From NCBI GenBank assembly GCA_029449245.1, contig JANATF010000003.1, positions 2,914,001-2,978,000 on the forward strand: 64,000 bases of DNA. The letters run 5' to 3'. This document shows, piece after piece, positions 1 through 11,400 of the stretch; within the stretch, counting starts at the first letter, position 1, and every line of letters begins with the position of its first letter. The notes under the pieces were generated by a model. That model ran no database searches and had not been told where the DNA came from. It worked only from the letters and a program-made list of their open reading frames with translations. Source of the stretch: Mortierella alpina. Its lineage: Eukaryota > Mortierellomycota > Mortierellomycetes > Mortierellales > Mortierellaceae. A program made the translations under genes and the position numbers.

Positions 1-296
1 CATTATAGTAGTGTTTTGAAGAACTAGCGGATGTTGTACGATGGACAAAAAACAAAGAAGGGTCATAAACGTTCATCCAAGGAATGCTAGAAGTAACTAG
101 GATCGAGACCTGGAATGGGGGGAGAGGGGTTATTGGTATCGCATGACAAAAAAAAGGTGTGAAAGGACATGGTGGCAAGAGTTAAGGTATACGTTACAGA
201 AAAAGAAAAGAAAGAGTGGTATAAAGAAAAGAAGAGGCGGATGCATTTTTGAAGAAGAAACAAAAAGGAAAAAAAAAAAAAGTGCGCGGGGTCACT
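1..296. other. 3' flank of the coiled-coil gene
   Basis: AT- and purine-rich sequence downstream of the stop at 297 of the minus-strand gene; likely its 3' untranslated region and terminator. No coding signal is seen; the plus-strand open frame here is lysine/arginine-rich simple sequence. Confidence 0.5.
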
Positions 297-3053
297 TTAA
301 TGTCCATCCGTCAACAAGGCGTCCGGTCCACGATAAATGGCAATCGCCAGGGCCGTTGACAGGATCCCAATGAACCGGCACCAACGCATGACCAGACGCA
401 CAAAGAGGAACACGCTCTGGAGCATGCCCAAAATTCCTCCGCGCGACTTGCGACCCATGTAGTAGCCGTCCCGGTACTTGTCGTACCCGAACGAAGACGC
501 GTCATAGTCCTCGAAATGCGCCCAGCCCACCACAGACTCTTCATCGTCGCGCATCATATCCTCATCATCGTAGCTATAGTCCGAGAACTCATCATACAGA
601 TGGCAGCAGCATCCCGGAGTCGATGGCCTTCCTTGGCTGACCAGGTGATGCGGGTCCGAGCAATCCGACATGTCATCCTCACCATCAAAATCATCATCGA
701 AATCGTCGCCTCCCGATCCCGAGGCACGTCTCTTGTGCCGGCGTTGACGCAGATGGTATCGCTCCACATCGCTATCATCTTCACCCAATGGGTGTCCCAC
801 TGTTCCTGTGCCCACGCCACCATCCGAATCGCTGCCTGCGTACTTGAACCGGTTGCGTCGCTTGCGAATACAGCTCGAGGACTCGCATGCCGACTCCTCG
901 TCCATGTCCTGATGGATACGTTCGCGCCAGCCTTTAACCCGTCCGCCCGTGTCGTCCGAGAAGGATTCCGACTCGGAATCGTGGCGATGGTTCTTGAGCT
1001 GCTTGGGCGACTTGGGTCCGTTGCCATGACCCACTCCCCCAGGCAGGTGAATGGACTGGTCCGTCACCACTCGAGGCGGTCCAAAGAAGGACACGTCCCT
1101 AAACCACTCACTCTCGAGCTCTGCAAGGAGCGTCCTCCGAGGACGACGCTGACCCTTCAACCCGGGGGACTTTAATGGCATTGGTGGAGGACTCGATCCA
1201 TGCAAGATGGTCTTGAGAGCCTTGAAATCTGCATCGTCTCTCCTCCACAGACTCTGGATTGGCGAAGAGGGTTCCGAGGGCGACATAAGGGGTGAGTTCA
1301 TCTGCGAGAGCCTTGACGACATGGTGCTAATGGTATTTTGCAGTTCCTGAATCGAGTTTTCCAGTTCCCGCACATGCGCCGATTGTTCATTATAAGCCGT
1401 CTGGAGATCCGAGTACCCACACAATTGGGTCATCAACTCTTCATGATCCTTTTGCACCTCTGTCAGATCCAGCGCCAGCTGCTGGACCTTCTTGTCCGCA
1501 TCCGTCTTTTGATGCACCAACGCCAAGTTCTTGCGCTCAAGCGATTGCAAGCGGTCCCGTAACTCTTCAAAGATCCTATTGTCCTCTGCCAACATCTCTT
1601 GGATCGTGGCCTCATCGCCTTGCATCTCGACCGCCATGTTGGCCATGGTTGATCCAGGGATAGACCCAGGCGCTGGCAGTTGATTTTTGAGCAGGATCCG
1701 TCGCATCCGGATCATGCGGCTCGCCTCGATTAGCCGTCCATTCTGTTCCTCCAAATCCACCACCTTGACGGTCGTTCGTTCCAACTCGTCCTTGATCATT
1801 TTGAGCTCCAGTTCTGCTTTGCGATGACGCTTGAACGCCTGTCGTCGACCTTGCTTCAGCTCCTTGGTAATTGCATCCACCTTGGTCTGGAGTTCTGTGT
1901 TGAGATCCTCCAACGTGGCCATTTTCTCAACGTCCTGTCGAGACCGCGAGCGCAGGATGGCACTACCGCCCTGACCACCGCCACTTCGACGGAAGGACAC
2001 GTGGTGATGAGAGGAACCTGTGGTGCCAGAGGAATGGGTATGGTGAGCAGACGAGTGCAGCGTCGTTTGGTTGGGTTCAAAGTCGACCCAGTTGTCGTCT
2101 CCATCCTCTGCATCGATCGTTCCACCAGTCAGTTCTGGCGCTGGGGAGAGAATGATGGTCCTGGGCGGCGTGAGCTGACGGGGACGATGTAACCGTTGCT
2201 GTCGAAGCTGTGTGAGGATACTCTGGTATTTCGCTTGCAAGGTAGAGTTGGTCTCGACTAGGCCTTGGCCCATCATAGCGGCCATATCCAGATCTGTTGT
2301 AGTGTGTATGTAAGTAAGTTTCGGGTTAGGTGGTTTGTGCGCACAAGAATTGTGGAAGAAAAGTGATTGCTAAGAGATCGAAAAGGGCAAGGGGTGGACC
2401 GGAAGGGAGGATGGCAAAGGAAGGAAGAGGACAGGTTGCTAAACAGCGAGAGCGTGCTGTTATCGTCCACTTCTACTCTGGTCCAATTATGCCAATATGC
2501 ACATTTATGCCAAAAAGAAAAGGATAAAGAAAAATAATATATGGGCCATGCGAGATAGTGCAGTGAGAAGTAAGAACGTACCGCGGTCCTTTTCCTGAAT
2601 GACTTCGTACGCGTTCTGAAGCAACATACGGAGCTCCAGATCGTCTAGACCATCGAGGCCCATCTGCTGGAGCGTGGGCGGTGCATTTTGACGAGGCGCA
2701 GTGTCTGTCCTGGACTGCAGGGCGTGGCCGTCGGGTACGTTGTCGTCGTGACCGTTGTCGCTTCCGCCTCCAAGGCTGCTGCTGTAGTAGTCTGAGGTGG
2801 CCTCTGTGGGCGAGGCCGCTGTAGCCTTGTGGGAGAGGACAGCGTCCAGTGAGGCCATCATCTCTGTCTCCGAGGGACTGACTGCGTGGTGCGCCTGGTG
2901 GGCGTTCTGCGGGATGGTGTTTATTTTCGGGGACGGCGAGAGCGAGAACGGTTGGGGTGAAGCAGGACTGTAGCTGCTGTCACTACTGTTCGGGAGGGGA
3001 CTGACTGGCGGCGATACCATGGTTGCGGCAGCCTCTGCTAGTATGGATCCCAT
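297..3053 (-). CDS. Tail-anchored coiled-coil protein with CC1-box (HAP1/TRAK/BICD-type)
   Basis: Two exons, 3053-2582 and 2293-297, give 822 residues; the 288-nt intron (GTACGT...CAG) joins phase 1 to phase 1. The start is the ATG at 3053. Residues 1-135 are Ser/Pro-rich. Around the splice junction lies a helix (about 137-175) with the sequence DLDMAAMMGQGLVETN; its AAxxG core (residues 162-166) matches the CC1 box with which HAP1, TRAK, BICD and Spindly bind dynein light intermediate chain. Coiled coils follow at about 276-350 and 395-490, then LLAEL at 546-550, which fits the L-hydrophobic-x-E-hydrophobic Spindly motif. The rest is acidic and low complexity, and the last 45 residues hold a hydrophobic segment (about 780-810) that would anchor the protein to a membrane by its tail. 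The family motifs are known; an adaptor role for this protein is inference. The two exons and the frame are secure. Confidence 0.85.
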
Positions 3054-5013
3054 GGCGAATGTGGGTTGGACAGCGTTGAAGGAAGGAGCGTGTGTGCCTG
3101 TGCGCCTGTGTGCCTGAATAGGTTGTCAGAGGCTCGTGTTTGGTGATGACAAGGGAATGGCCACGCGCATGCGTTTTGTTGTCTGTCGGGCTGTTCTTCA
3201 AGAGAGATAGGTGAATACAATGATAAAAAAGTGCGTGCGTCAAGAAAAGGACGTGCAGGAAGGCAGAGAGAGCGAGAGAGAGAGAGACAGGAGATGTGGT
3301 CAAGGCAAACAAAGAGAGACAAGGGAACGTGGATGCAATGGATGGAGGATTGGATTGGATTGGATTTGATGGAAGGAAGCAAAAGGGGGAAAAGGGACGT
3401 GAATGAGAGCAGACTGCAAGAGCGAGGACTGACAAGGGAAAGAGAGAAAGAAAGAGAGAGAGAGAAAGAGAGTGAGCGACAAAGGAAGCCAAAAGGTGTG
3501 CGAGTGCGCGACAAACACGGAAGCACAGGGGCAAAGAGGGCGGGCGGAACAGGGGACGGCAGTCGACTGGCACATGCAACGTTGCGTTTGCGTCGAGGGC
3601 ACGCCAGAATAAGAACAGCGCCCTTCGGCCTGCATGTGCCTCGCCACTCGGGCCTGCCACCGTCGCCTCCCATGTGTGTGTGCGTATGTGTGTGTGTGTG
3701 TTGTGTGCAGTGTTGTGTAAGCAGCTGCTGTCATGAGCAAAACTGTCATCGCATGTCTTGACCATAATTATAGGCTGCGAGCAAGAGAGCTCTCTTCCGC
3801 TCGCAGGCCATCATAGCCCATGGGATGAGAGCTCATCGACGAGAGCCGGACCTTTTTTTTTTCTTCTTTCTTCCTCTCAAATAGCAGATGCTCATGACAG
3901 TAACTACAGATACACGCGACTCTTCTCTCTTCGCCTCCGCTCGGGCGTACTTCCCAGGAAAACTGGCCTCCCTCCGTCCGTCCAGTGGTCGGTTGCACGG
4001 CAGCATGCCCAATGCCCCTTACCCCCCCCCCCCCTATAGTCGTCAGCATGCAGGCGAAAACGGCCAGGGTCACAGCGCAAGCCCATGCCAAGCGCACGTT
4101 CACACACCTCACACGCTGTGTGTGTGCAAGTACATACTTTCAGCTGAAAAAAAAATAAAGACAAAAACGCTATAACAGCCCAGTGACCCCCCAAGCGCCA
4201 TGTGCCCATGCCCGTCTTTCGTAGTCCTATCTATGCTTTGTCGCCTCCATCTCCTGTCTCTGCGACTCATCGTCCCTGCGCTGAAGTGTCCCCCCCCTTC
4301 CCTATTTTCTCTTCCCAGTCAACTTCAACGTCCCGCTTAATGCAATCGAAACAGAAAAAAGAAACGCGCTTAGACTATTACACCATGATATAGCACATGT
4401 CAATACTTTCTGCAATGGTCCCGCTCCAGCAACGAAGACAGCCAGAAAAACAACCCGTCATAAAAAGGACACACCATTGAGTAGCAGGCTGATCAGGGAA
4501 CTCGCCTTCTTTTTTCCATCTCTACCGTCCGTTGCTGGAAAATTACAACCGTTACTTTCCCGCTCGCCTCGAAAGCACACCGTGGAATGAACAGGTGCCC
4601 TGATCGACTTGCAACGCTCGCAGTAGGGTAAGATATGCAGAGGATGGTCAATGCATCCGCGAGTCAGCTTTGACACATGTCTCCTGTCTTGATCTGCCCC
4701 CTAGTCCATTTTGTTTTTCCACTTTTTTTTTAATATTTTCTTCGGTAGCCATGCGACGAGTTATATAGACAGATGTACAAATGAGTGGGGGGTGAGTGAA
4801 GCGGGCAACTATGGGAAGGGGTATAGACAGGCTCGCGTTTGCTCATTGCGAAAAGACTTGTGTCTGAGCAAACAAACGATACAAAGAAAGAAAAAAAACT
4901 CCTACTACTACTACGACGGTCGAAACGAAGGCGACAATTCGTGGGGTTCGCGCCTTCAGCCCTCCAAAAAGACAGCGAGGTCACGCAACAACGCATGAAG
5001 GCGATGGTTCTCT
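3054..5013. other. Intergenic: promoter of the coiled-coil gene and 3' flank of CDC6
   Basis: About 2 kb without a supported gene. It holds purine-rich GA tracts (about 3255-3290 and 3425-3475), a TG-rich tract (about 3672-3713), and a run of 13 C at 4022-4034. Open frames here are low-complexity translations of these tracts on both strands with no conserved look. The part next to 3053 should be the promoter and 5' leader of the minus-strand coiled-coil gene; the part next to 5013 should be the 3' end of CDC6. Confidence 0.6.
3255..3290. repeat. GA-rich simple repeat
   Basis: An imperfect run of GA dinucleotides seen directly on the plus strand; a second such tract lies at about 3425-3475. 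Both sit in the 5' flank of the minus-strand coiled-coil gene, so they read as CT-rich tracts in its promoter, a common feature of fungal promoters. Confidence 0.7.
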
Positions 5014-7712
5014 CTAGAGGTCCGCCTTGAGACCGCCGCCAGCCTTGAGAAGGATCGTGTCGAGGACATCCTGTCCCTTGATGGCTTCCAGCACCTCACT
5101 CTCCCGAGGCACCAATCCAATCTTGCGTAGCCTCTCCTCTTGACCCTTCTTGCTCACCGACAGCGTGATCAATCCACTGGCCTCCAGAAGGTTGATCAAA
5201 TCCTGATACTCGCCTCGGTTCACGGCTCCAATCTTGTTGCTCGATCGACACATCACCATATAATGGTCAAACACCTTCCCAACCTCACAGTCCATCGTCT
5301 TGCCGCTCTGGATCTTGAACACCAGCACCGCCAACACAATCTTTTGGTGCAGATTCAGCGCCTTCATCTTTTGAACTACTGGTGAACCGAAAGCAGACGC
5401 CAGCGCCTTCTTCACATGTTCCACCGTCACCTTGGGGGCTTCCTGCAATGTCACACCTTCACCTCCATTCAAGGCGCGGGACGACGGTGACAATGAAGTC
5501 GAGTCACTCGAGGAACCTGAGGAGGAGGACGACGAGGTCCTGCGCAAAAGTGTTGCAGGATCGGCACCGCCTGCAGTTTGGTTCTCTAGACTGGCGAGCC
5601 GGCTCTTGCTCAAGGGCGCGAGCACACTGTGCGGGCTCTTCTCTAGACGCTCCTTCTTCTTGGTCTCCATCTCTACCATCTCAATGGTCTGGCGGCAAAT
5701 ATCGAGGGCCTTCCTGAGATCACCCGTCGCAGATGCAACCTTGCGCGCACAGAGCTCGATGGCCGGTCGTTGCATGAGAGGTGCCACCCGAGGCTTTCCA
5801 GTCACCTCATCCTTCTCGCCGCTTTTACCCTGATCCTTCTCGCCCTCCATTGAAAAGAGTCGGTCCATGATAATGGCGCGGATCTCGGCCACCTGGTACG
5901 GGTTGAAGTTCAGGAGCTGGGGCTCACAGTTCTTGGCCTTGAGTCGAGGAAGAAACCGGTCCGTCATATCGAGCGCGTTGGCAATGCCGATCAAGGTGAG
6001 CTTGGACCGCTCCATGGAAGACCACTCAAACAGTTTGTAAAGCACATCCTGGTCCTTTGTCAACAGCTGGTCAATCTCGTCCAGGACAACCACGCTAATC
6101 GGCCAGACAAACAAGTAGCATCAGAAAAAAAAATCGCGTCATGCTCTTGATTACAAGGCAAATGGCATCCATAGAGCTTCACGTATTTCACACACTTACT
6201 ACATGATCTTTTTGTTGGATTTGAGGACCAACGACTCTACCGTCTTGATCACCGTATCCTTGTCCTTGGACTCGACCGCAGCGCCCAACTCTTCCAGCAG
6301 CTTACTGTAGACGAGCCGCGGGTCCTTGATCGTCATGCAATTGATCACCACAGTCTTGATCTCGTGTTCCTCTTCTTCCATCTCGGGCCCCATATCGCGC
6401 AGGATCTCGTTCAAGAGTGCCGTCTTGCCCGTGCCGGGCTGTCCAGAGATGTAGAGCGATCCTGCACTGGTTTTCAAGATGTGCTCCCTACAGAAGTTTC
6501 GAATGACCTTTCGTTCCATCTCACGCCCAACCAACCTGAGAGGCTGTGCGGTCCGTCTAAACAAGGTCTTGGCATCCTGATAGTAGCTGAACACGGCCGA
6601 CATGGGGCTGGCAGAGCTGTTGGGTTTGGGAGAGGCAGTGCTCAGGCTAGCTAGAGGTGCTCCTTTAGTCGCAGCAGTGCTCGAGGTAGAGTCAATGGCC
6701 GCGCTCTGCTGGGACTTTTGCCGCTGAAGGCGCTTTGGCGTCGAGTATCCGGAAGCCTGAGCATTCTCATCTTGCACCTTCTTTCCTCCTTTCCCCCTGT
6801 TGGCCATGCCGGGTGAGTTTTCTATCAATTTGCAAAAGAGGAATAGGCGCGCGATGAAGTGTTAGCAAACCAATTGTTATTGTTCTTCAGGCGTTACACC
6901 ATCACATATCTCACTCTGCGAGCATGGCCAACCCTTACCATCATTAAGTCGGAACATCTTGTTCATTGAAGGCGTCAGCCCTGTGCTCTGCTTGCTCCTT
7001 TCCTTCAAGGCCTGACTCGACCCCGAGGAGCCAGAAGTCGACAAGGCTGCGCCACCTGCCAGCGACTTGGAGGGTGTTCTGGGCGTGAGTAAGCCTCCAG
7101 CGGTCTTGTTCTTGTTTTTCGCGCCCTCGCTCTCTGCTGCAGGAGCAGTGTTCTCTGCGCTGTCTGTCTCCTGCTGCTGCTGGCAGACCCTCCTACGCGT
7201 GGGAGTGCGCGGTGGCGTGATCGCGGCGGTTGGTCGACAGCTTTTTGCTGCTGGTGTTGGCAGTGACGGCAACGAAGCCAACAACGGCGTCTTGGCAGGC
7301 TGTTCTGGATCCTGTTCCTGAGCCCTTGTGTGGGTCTCCCCCGTGGTGTCTCCTTCTGCAGGCGGGGCGCCGTCTTTGCCATCGTCGTCGTCGTCAAGCG
7401 TCTTGCTGAAGCTGGGGGGTGCGACAGGCTGGGTGTCTGTCTGCAGCTGACGGAAGAACACTGCGCCCGACATGCGCTTGGTAGGGGTCGGGGGATAGAC
7501 TACATTGTATTTTTTTTTCGCACAAGGGATATGAGTGAAAGGGTCAGGTCAACTCCTGTGTGTCAGTCTTTCAGCCACTCGCGAGAGATAGGGAGAGAGA
7601 GACAGAAGAGAGGGAGTGAGATAGAGAGAGAGAAAAGCAGCTTACCGTATGAGGCGTCGTCCTCGTCCTCGGAGAAGGACAAGGCGCGCTTGCGGAGGAA
7701 GGTGGAGGTCAT
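5014..7712 (-). CDS. CDC6: DNA replication licensing ATPase Cdc6
   Basis: Four exons: 7712-7646, 7499-6939, 6821-6200 and 6094-5014, giving 776 residues; introns are 146, 117 and 105 nt and all phases agree. Cdc6 is the AAA+ ATPase that loads MCM2-7 onto ORC-bound origins. Seen: Walker A GQPGTGKT (336-343), Walker B VVVLDEID (418-425), sensor 1 LIGIANALD (about 451-459) followed by the Cdc6/Orc1-typical TDRFLPRL, and a C-terminal winged-helix region. The N-terminal 300 residues are disordered and carry CDK-type sites (TPTKR, TPPRTPTRR, TPRTPSK) and an RxL cyclin-docking motif near the start (KRALSF). The N-terminal extension makes it longer than the usual 500-600 residues. There is no BAH domain, which argues against Orc1. 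The first exon is short (22 codons) and set by the ATG at 7712. Confidence 0.93.
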
Positions 7713-8488
7713 TGGCAGGAGCTGGTCAATGGTATGGATGGGCAGGATGGACTGGAGAACTCGGCGCTGAATGGAAGCAGGGATGGAGGTCGTGTGCCTG
7801 GTTTGACAGAGCAAACACGCAGCCTCAAAGCGAGCGGGTGGGAGTCTCGTTGGTGGTGGTGGTGGAGGGAACGGGAGCGAGAGAGTGGGAAAGAGAGAGA
7901 GCAAGAGAAAGAGAGAGAAGGGATCGAAAAAGGAGCACGATCAACCCAAAAAAAAGGAGGACCACCAGCAAGACAGAGAAGGGATTGTCGTTGTGCTCTG
8001 CTGCACCATCAAACGAGATGGCCCACCGCACGCACTAGCGACGCCAATGTACTGTACCTATCCGAGTATACATGCTTTTCGGCGGGAACCAGACACCACT
8101 GTGGCGACAAGAGGGCAAGACACCTCTGTGGGGAGAGACCTCTCAGTCAGTCTGTCTTCTCTGTCTCTCTGTCTACCTGTTTGTCTACGCTTGGGGACGC
8201 GCGTCTCTCTACCTCTTGGTCCCTGGCTCACGATTCGCAACCATCCCCAGGGATCCACTCTCCTCCCCCCCCCCTGAATGCCTCTCCTCCTCTTCCTCTT
8301 TTCGTTCATACCTCTTCCTCTCTTTCTCCTCTACTTCTGCGCCCTTGACCCTATTGTTGCCTTCTTCTAGCCCTCCCTTCTCATTATCACCATCACCCGC
8401 ACACTGTGAATATGCAATGTTGTATTTTTTTTTCTTAGTTGTTGCCATCACTAGTCTTCATATCTCTATCACTTTTTCTTGTTCCTCC
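7713..8488. other. Intergenic: CDC6 promoter / NUP192 3' flank
   Basis: About 780 bases between two minus-strand genes. It contains GA-rich tracts (about 7875-7920), pyrimidine-rich stretches at 8140-8400, and an E2F-like element listed separately. No supported gene; the open frames on both strands are low complexity. Confidence 0.6.
8077..8088. promoter_or_regulatory. E2F-like site upstream of CDC6
   Basis: The sequence TTTCGGCGGGAA contains GGCGGGAA, the reverse of the E2F core TTCCCGCC, and lies about 365 bp upstream of the CDC6 start codon on the minus strand. CDC6 is a classic E2F target in animals and plants, and early-diverging fungi are known to keep E2F-type regulators. Binding here is inference from one motif. 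Confidence 0.4.
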
Positions 8489-11400
8489 TCAATTGCGCTC
8501 GACAAGCGCGCGGATGCGTTGTGTCAGCAACTCGATAAAGCTGTTCCGTGCACTGTTATCCCATCCGACCCGCTCTTGCGCCTATCAACAACCACAAATA
8601 ATAAAAACAATAACGCGTCAATTTCCGGCAAAGAAAACATTTGCACCACCAACAAGAAACATCAGCTTTCGCGTGAAAGAAAGACAACTTACAAGATCAA
8701 GTCCCTGAATACTGTCCAGGACTGGCTTGATCAAATGGCCCGCATCACGCTTCATCGCCTTGGCATCCTCCAGCGTCGGCTTAAAGTTCTTGGACAGTGG
8801 ACTCTGACTCACACTGAGGTTTGCATTAGCGCCTGGCCCACCAAAACTGCTTGCGCCTGCTCCTGCTCCTGCTCCTGTTCCCAACGACAATGTGCCATTG
8901 CCTCCTCCAAAGCTGCTCAGACCGACACTGAATCCGAACCGCGAAGATCCCTGCCCTGCCTGTGCGCCTGGGCCATCCAACTGTCCAGGGTATTGTCCCA
9001 AGTAATAGTCCAGATGTCTCCAAAACAACACTAAAGCTGTCTCTAGCAGATCTATTTCACCAAAAACATACAACCATATCGATCAGACAAACGAATCATA
9101 TAACCACACGAGCCCACACGACCACACGACCACAGACGCTAAAATTCTCGGAGCATCTCAACTTACAGAGAGAAGACAACACCTCCTGAGTAGCTGTCAT
9201 GAGCATCTTTTGCAGAACCTGGACAGCCAGTTGGTCGCGTTGGATCGCAATCAGATCATCCACAAAGTCCTCATCCGAAGCCATGAGAATATCTTGCTTC
9301 TCCTCAGGCGTCAGCGACGAGATGTGCTTCAGCTTCAACAGCTGTGTCTGACGTCGCTGCAGCCCTTCCTGCACCTCATTCGCTGTGCGGCCCAAATAGC
9401 TGGCCAGCGTAGACAACGACGGCAGCTCATGACCAGTCTTGACATTCGAGAGCATCCATGTAAACAGGGGCGTGAAGGACTTGGCCGCTATGAAAGTAGA
9501 TGAGTAATAATTGTAATATCAAATACAGATTAGAAATCAATTTTCCTCAACATGCATTCATGTTTTCGATCCCTACTATACGTTTCGCAACATACCTGAG
9601 CGATCAACAATGTCCGTGCTGGTCTGGCAATACGATAACAGGTTCTTGCAAATGTCGCGAGAAAGGCCGCGTGCATCGCGCTCAAAGAGGGTCATCCCCT
9701 TCCTGGCTGTCAAAGATGGCGCCAAAGTGCTCTGCATTACCAACTCGGAATCCGTCACTGGCCGCAACGACTGCGCCCATTGGTCTGCAGAAAAGTACTT
9801 GGGGATCAGAGCCAGCAGCAGTCCATGCAACGACCCAAAAACGGATGCTGCAGACTATTCACCATCCATCAAGAAGATTTTCGATAAGTAATGAGACCTC
9901 AGTGCGTCGATAGCTCAAATTAGAGTGACAGCGCGTCCACTCCATCGTCATGAAAGCACGTACCGTTGACTGTGAGGCAATATGGCCAGCAAGCTGATTG
10001 AGGAACGCTGTGACAACACGAAGTTCACGGAGAGAGCTGATCGTGGTAGGAAAGTCGTTGTCGCGGAGAATAGACGTGATCGTGTCTTGATGGCTGGTCA
10101 CAAACGCCTCGGCCTAACAATCCATGGACAATGCACCCCAATTCGTGAGTACTTGACACTGACATTCCAGACGGATGAAAAGAACAAGGCTTGTCCACCT
10201 AGCTTACCTTTCGAGTCGCGGTACGATGATTCCGGCCAAGACTGGCCAAGATGGCGACAGCGGCCTGAAGCATGGGATATACAATGTTGTGGTACCGACT
10301 GCCCTCTGTCTGCTCGAATGGACCATAATCTAAAATGTTACAAGTGCAACATGTACTGTAAGTATCTTCACTTTCAAGATCAACCAACAGCAACATGAGA
10401 AAGAAAAGGGGGATCAGAAATGTAGCTTACCAGTAGAGTCCAGGTTCGACCGCATGTCAATGACTGTCGAAGAGTTGGTAAGCACGTCAAAGTACCCATA
10501 CTCGAGCAATTGCTCGGCTCCATCCCGACGCTGAGCAATGCGTAGGAACAGGGTCAGCCGTGTCTCGCTCACGATAGGCACCCGACTCATGCGACCCTTC
10601 ACGCTGGCCTGCAGCTCCAGATCCTCCCTGGCCATAATCTCAATGAAGTGCTTGAGATAATTGCGCTGGACGAGATGCATCAACACCCTGTTGGTCTTTT
10701 CCTTCTCAAAGAGACCGTAAAGTGTGTTCAACAGCGTAAACGCTGAAATCTTGCACACCTCATCAACGTCCGAGGCGTCCTTGCAAATCACCTCAAACAA
10801 TCGGTCGCCCGCCTCTGCAACTAAAACTTGGTTTCCGAGCTCCAGTGCCACTCGGACATCATGATCATCTTGGCTGATAGCGCCATTGGCGATATGGCCA
10901 TTGACAGATTGACCAGACGAGTGAGTGCTCCGGACTGTGTCTCCCTCTGAACGTGTGTACTGGAAATAGTTGACCAAGGTCGAGTAGAGGTTGCAACGTG
11001 ATCGCGAGGTGCTGGGTCGAAGGATACAAGCAATGATGTCTTGAGCAACGCGATGCAGGCGCTCAGCGGGGAGGCGTGCGTTGATCTCATTGGGGTCTGT
11101 TGAGGTCGCTTGGAAGATGAACTGGCAAAAGTGATCCGAGCGCAGACGCTGAAGGACACAAAGGGCGACCTTACTCAGAATGGCGGCAATGTCTGCAGGG
11201 CAGTCGCCTTGCAACTTGGCCAGGACGGCCTCCAGAACGTCAAGCAGCATCACCTCACGTTGCTCCACCTTGAGGAAAGCAAAGCCGGGGCCAAGTGTGA
11301 TCTCGACCAGTTCACGCCACGCCTCAAACGTCGTCCGCCTTCCAGCTTCAATTTTCCTGGCGTGATTCCGTGCCAAACATTGCTCCATGATTGCCTCCAT

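Noticed and set aside
516-1175. 219-codon plus-strand frame
   Set aside because: Antisense to the acidic C-terminal half of the coiled-coil gene; composition is the mirror of Asp/Glu/Ser codons.
3038-3765. Overlapping open frames on both strands upstream of the coiled-coil gene
   Set aside because: Translations of GA and TG tracts; low complexity, no conserved motif, and they overlap one another.
5014-7712. Orc1 instead of Cdc6
   Set aside because: No BAH domain, CDK sites at the N-terminus, and sensor/lid wording typical of Cdc6.
8618-8692. NUP192 ending at the stop at 8618
   Set aside because: A perfect GTAAGT donor and an in-phase exon with protein-like sequence downstream fit better.
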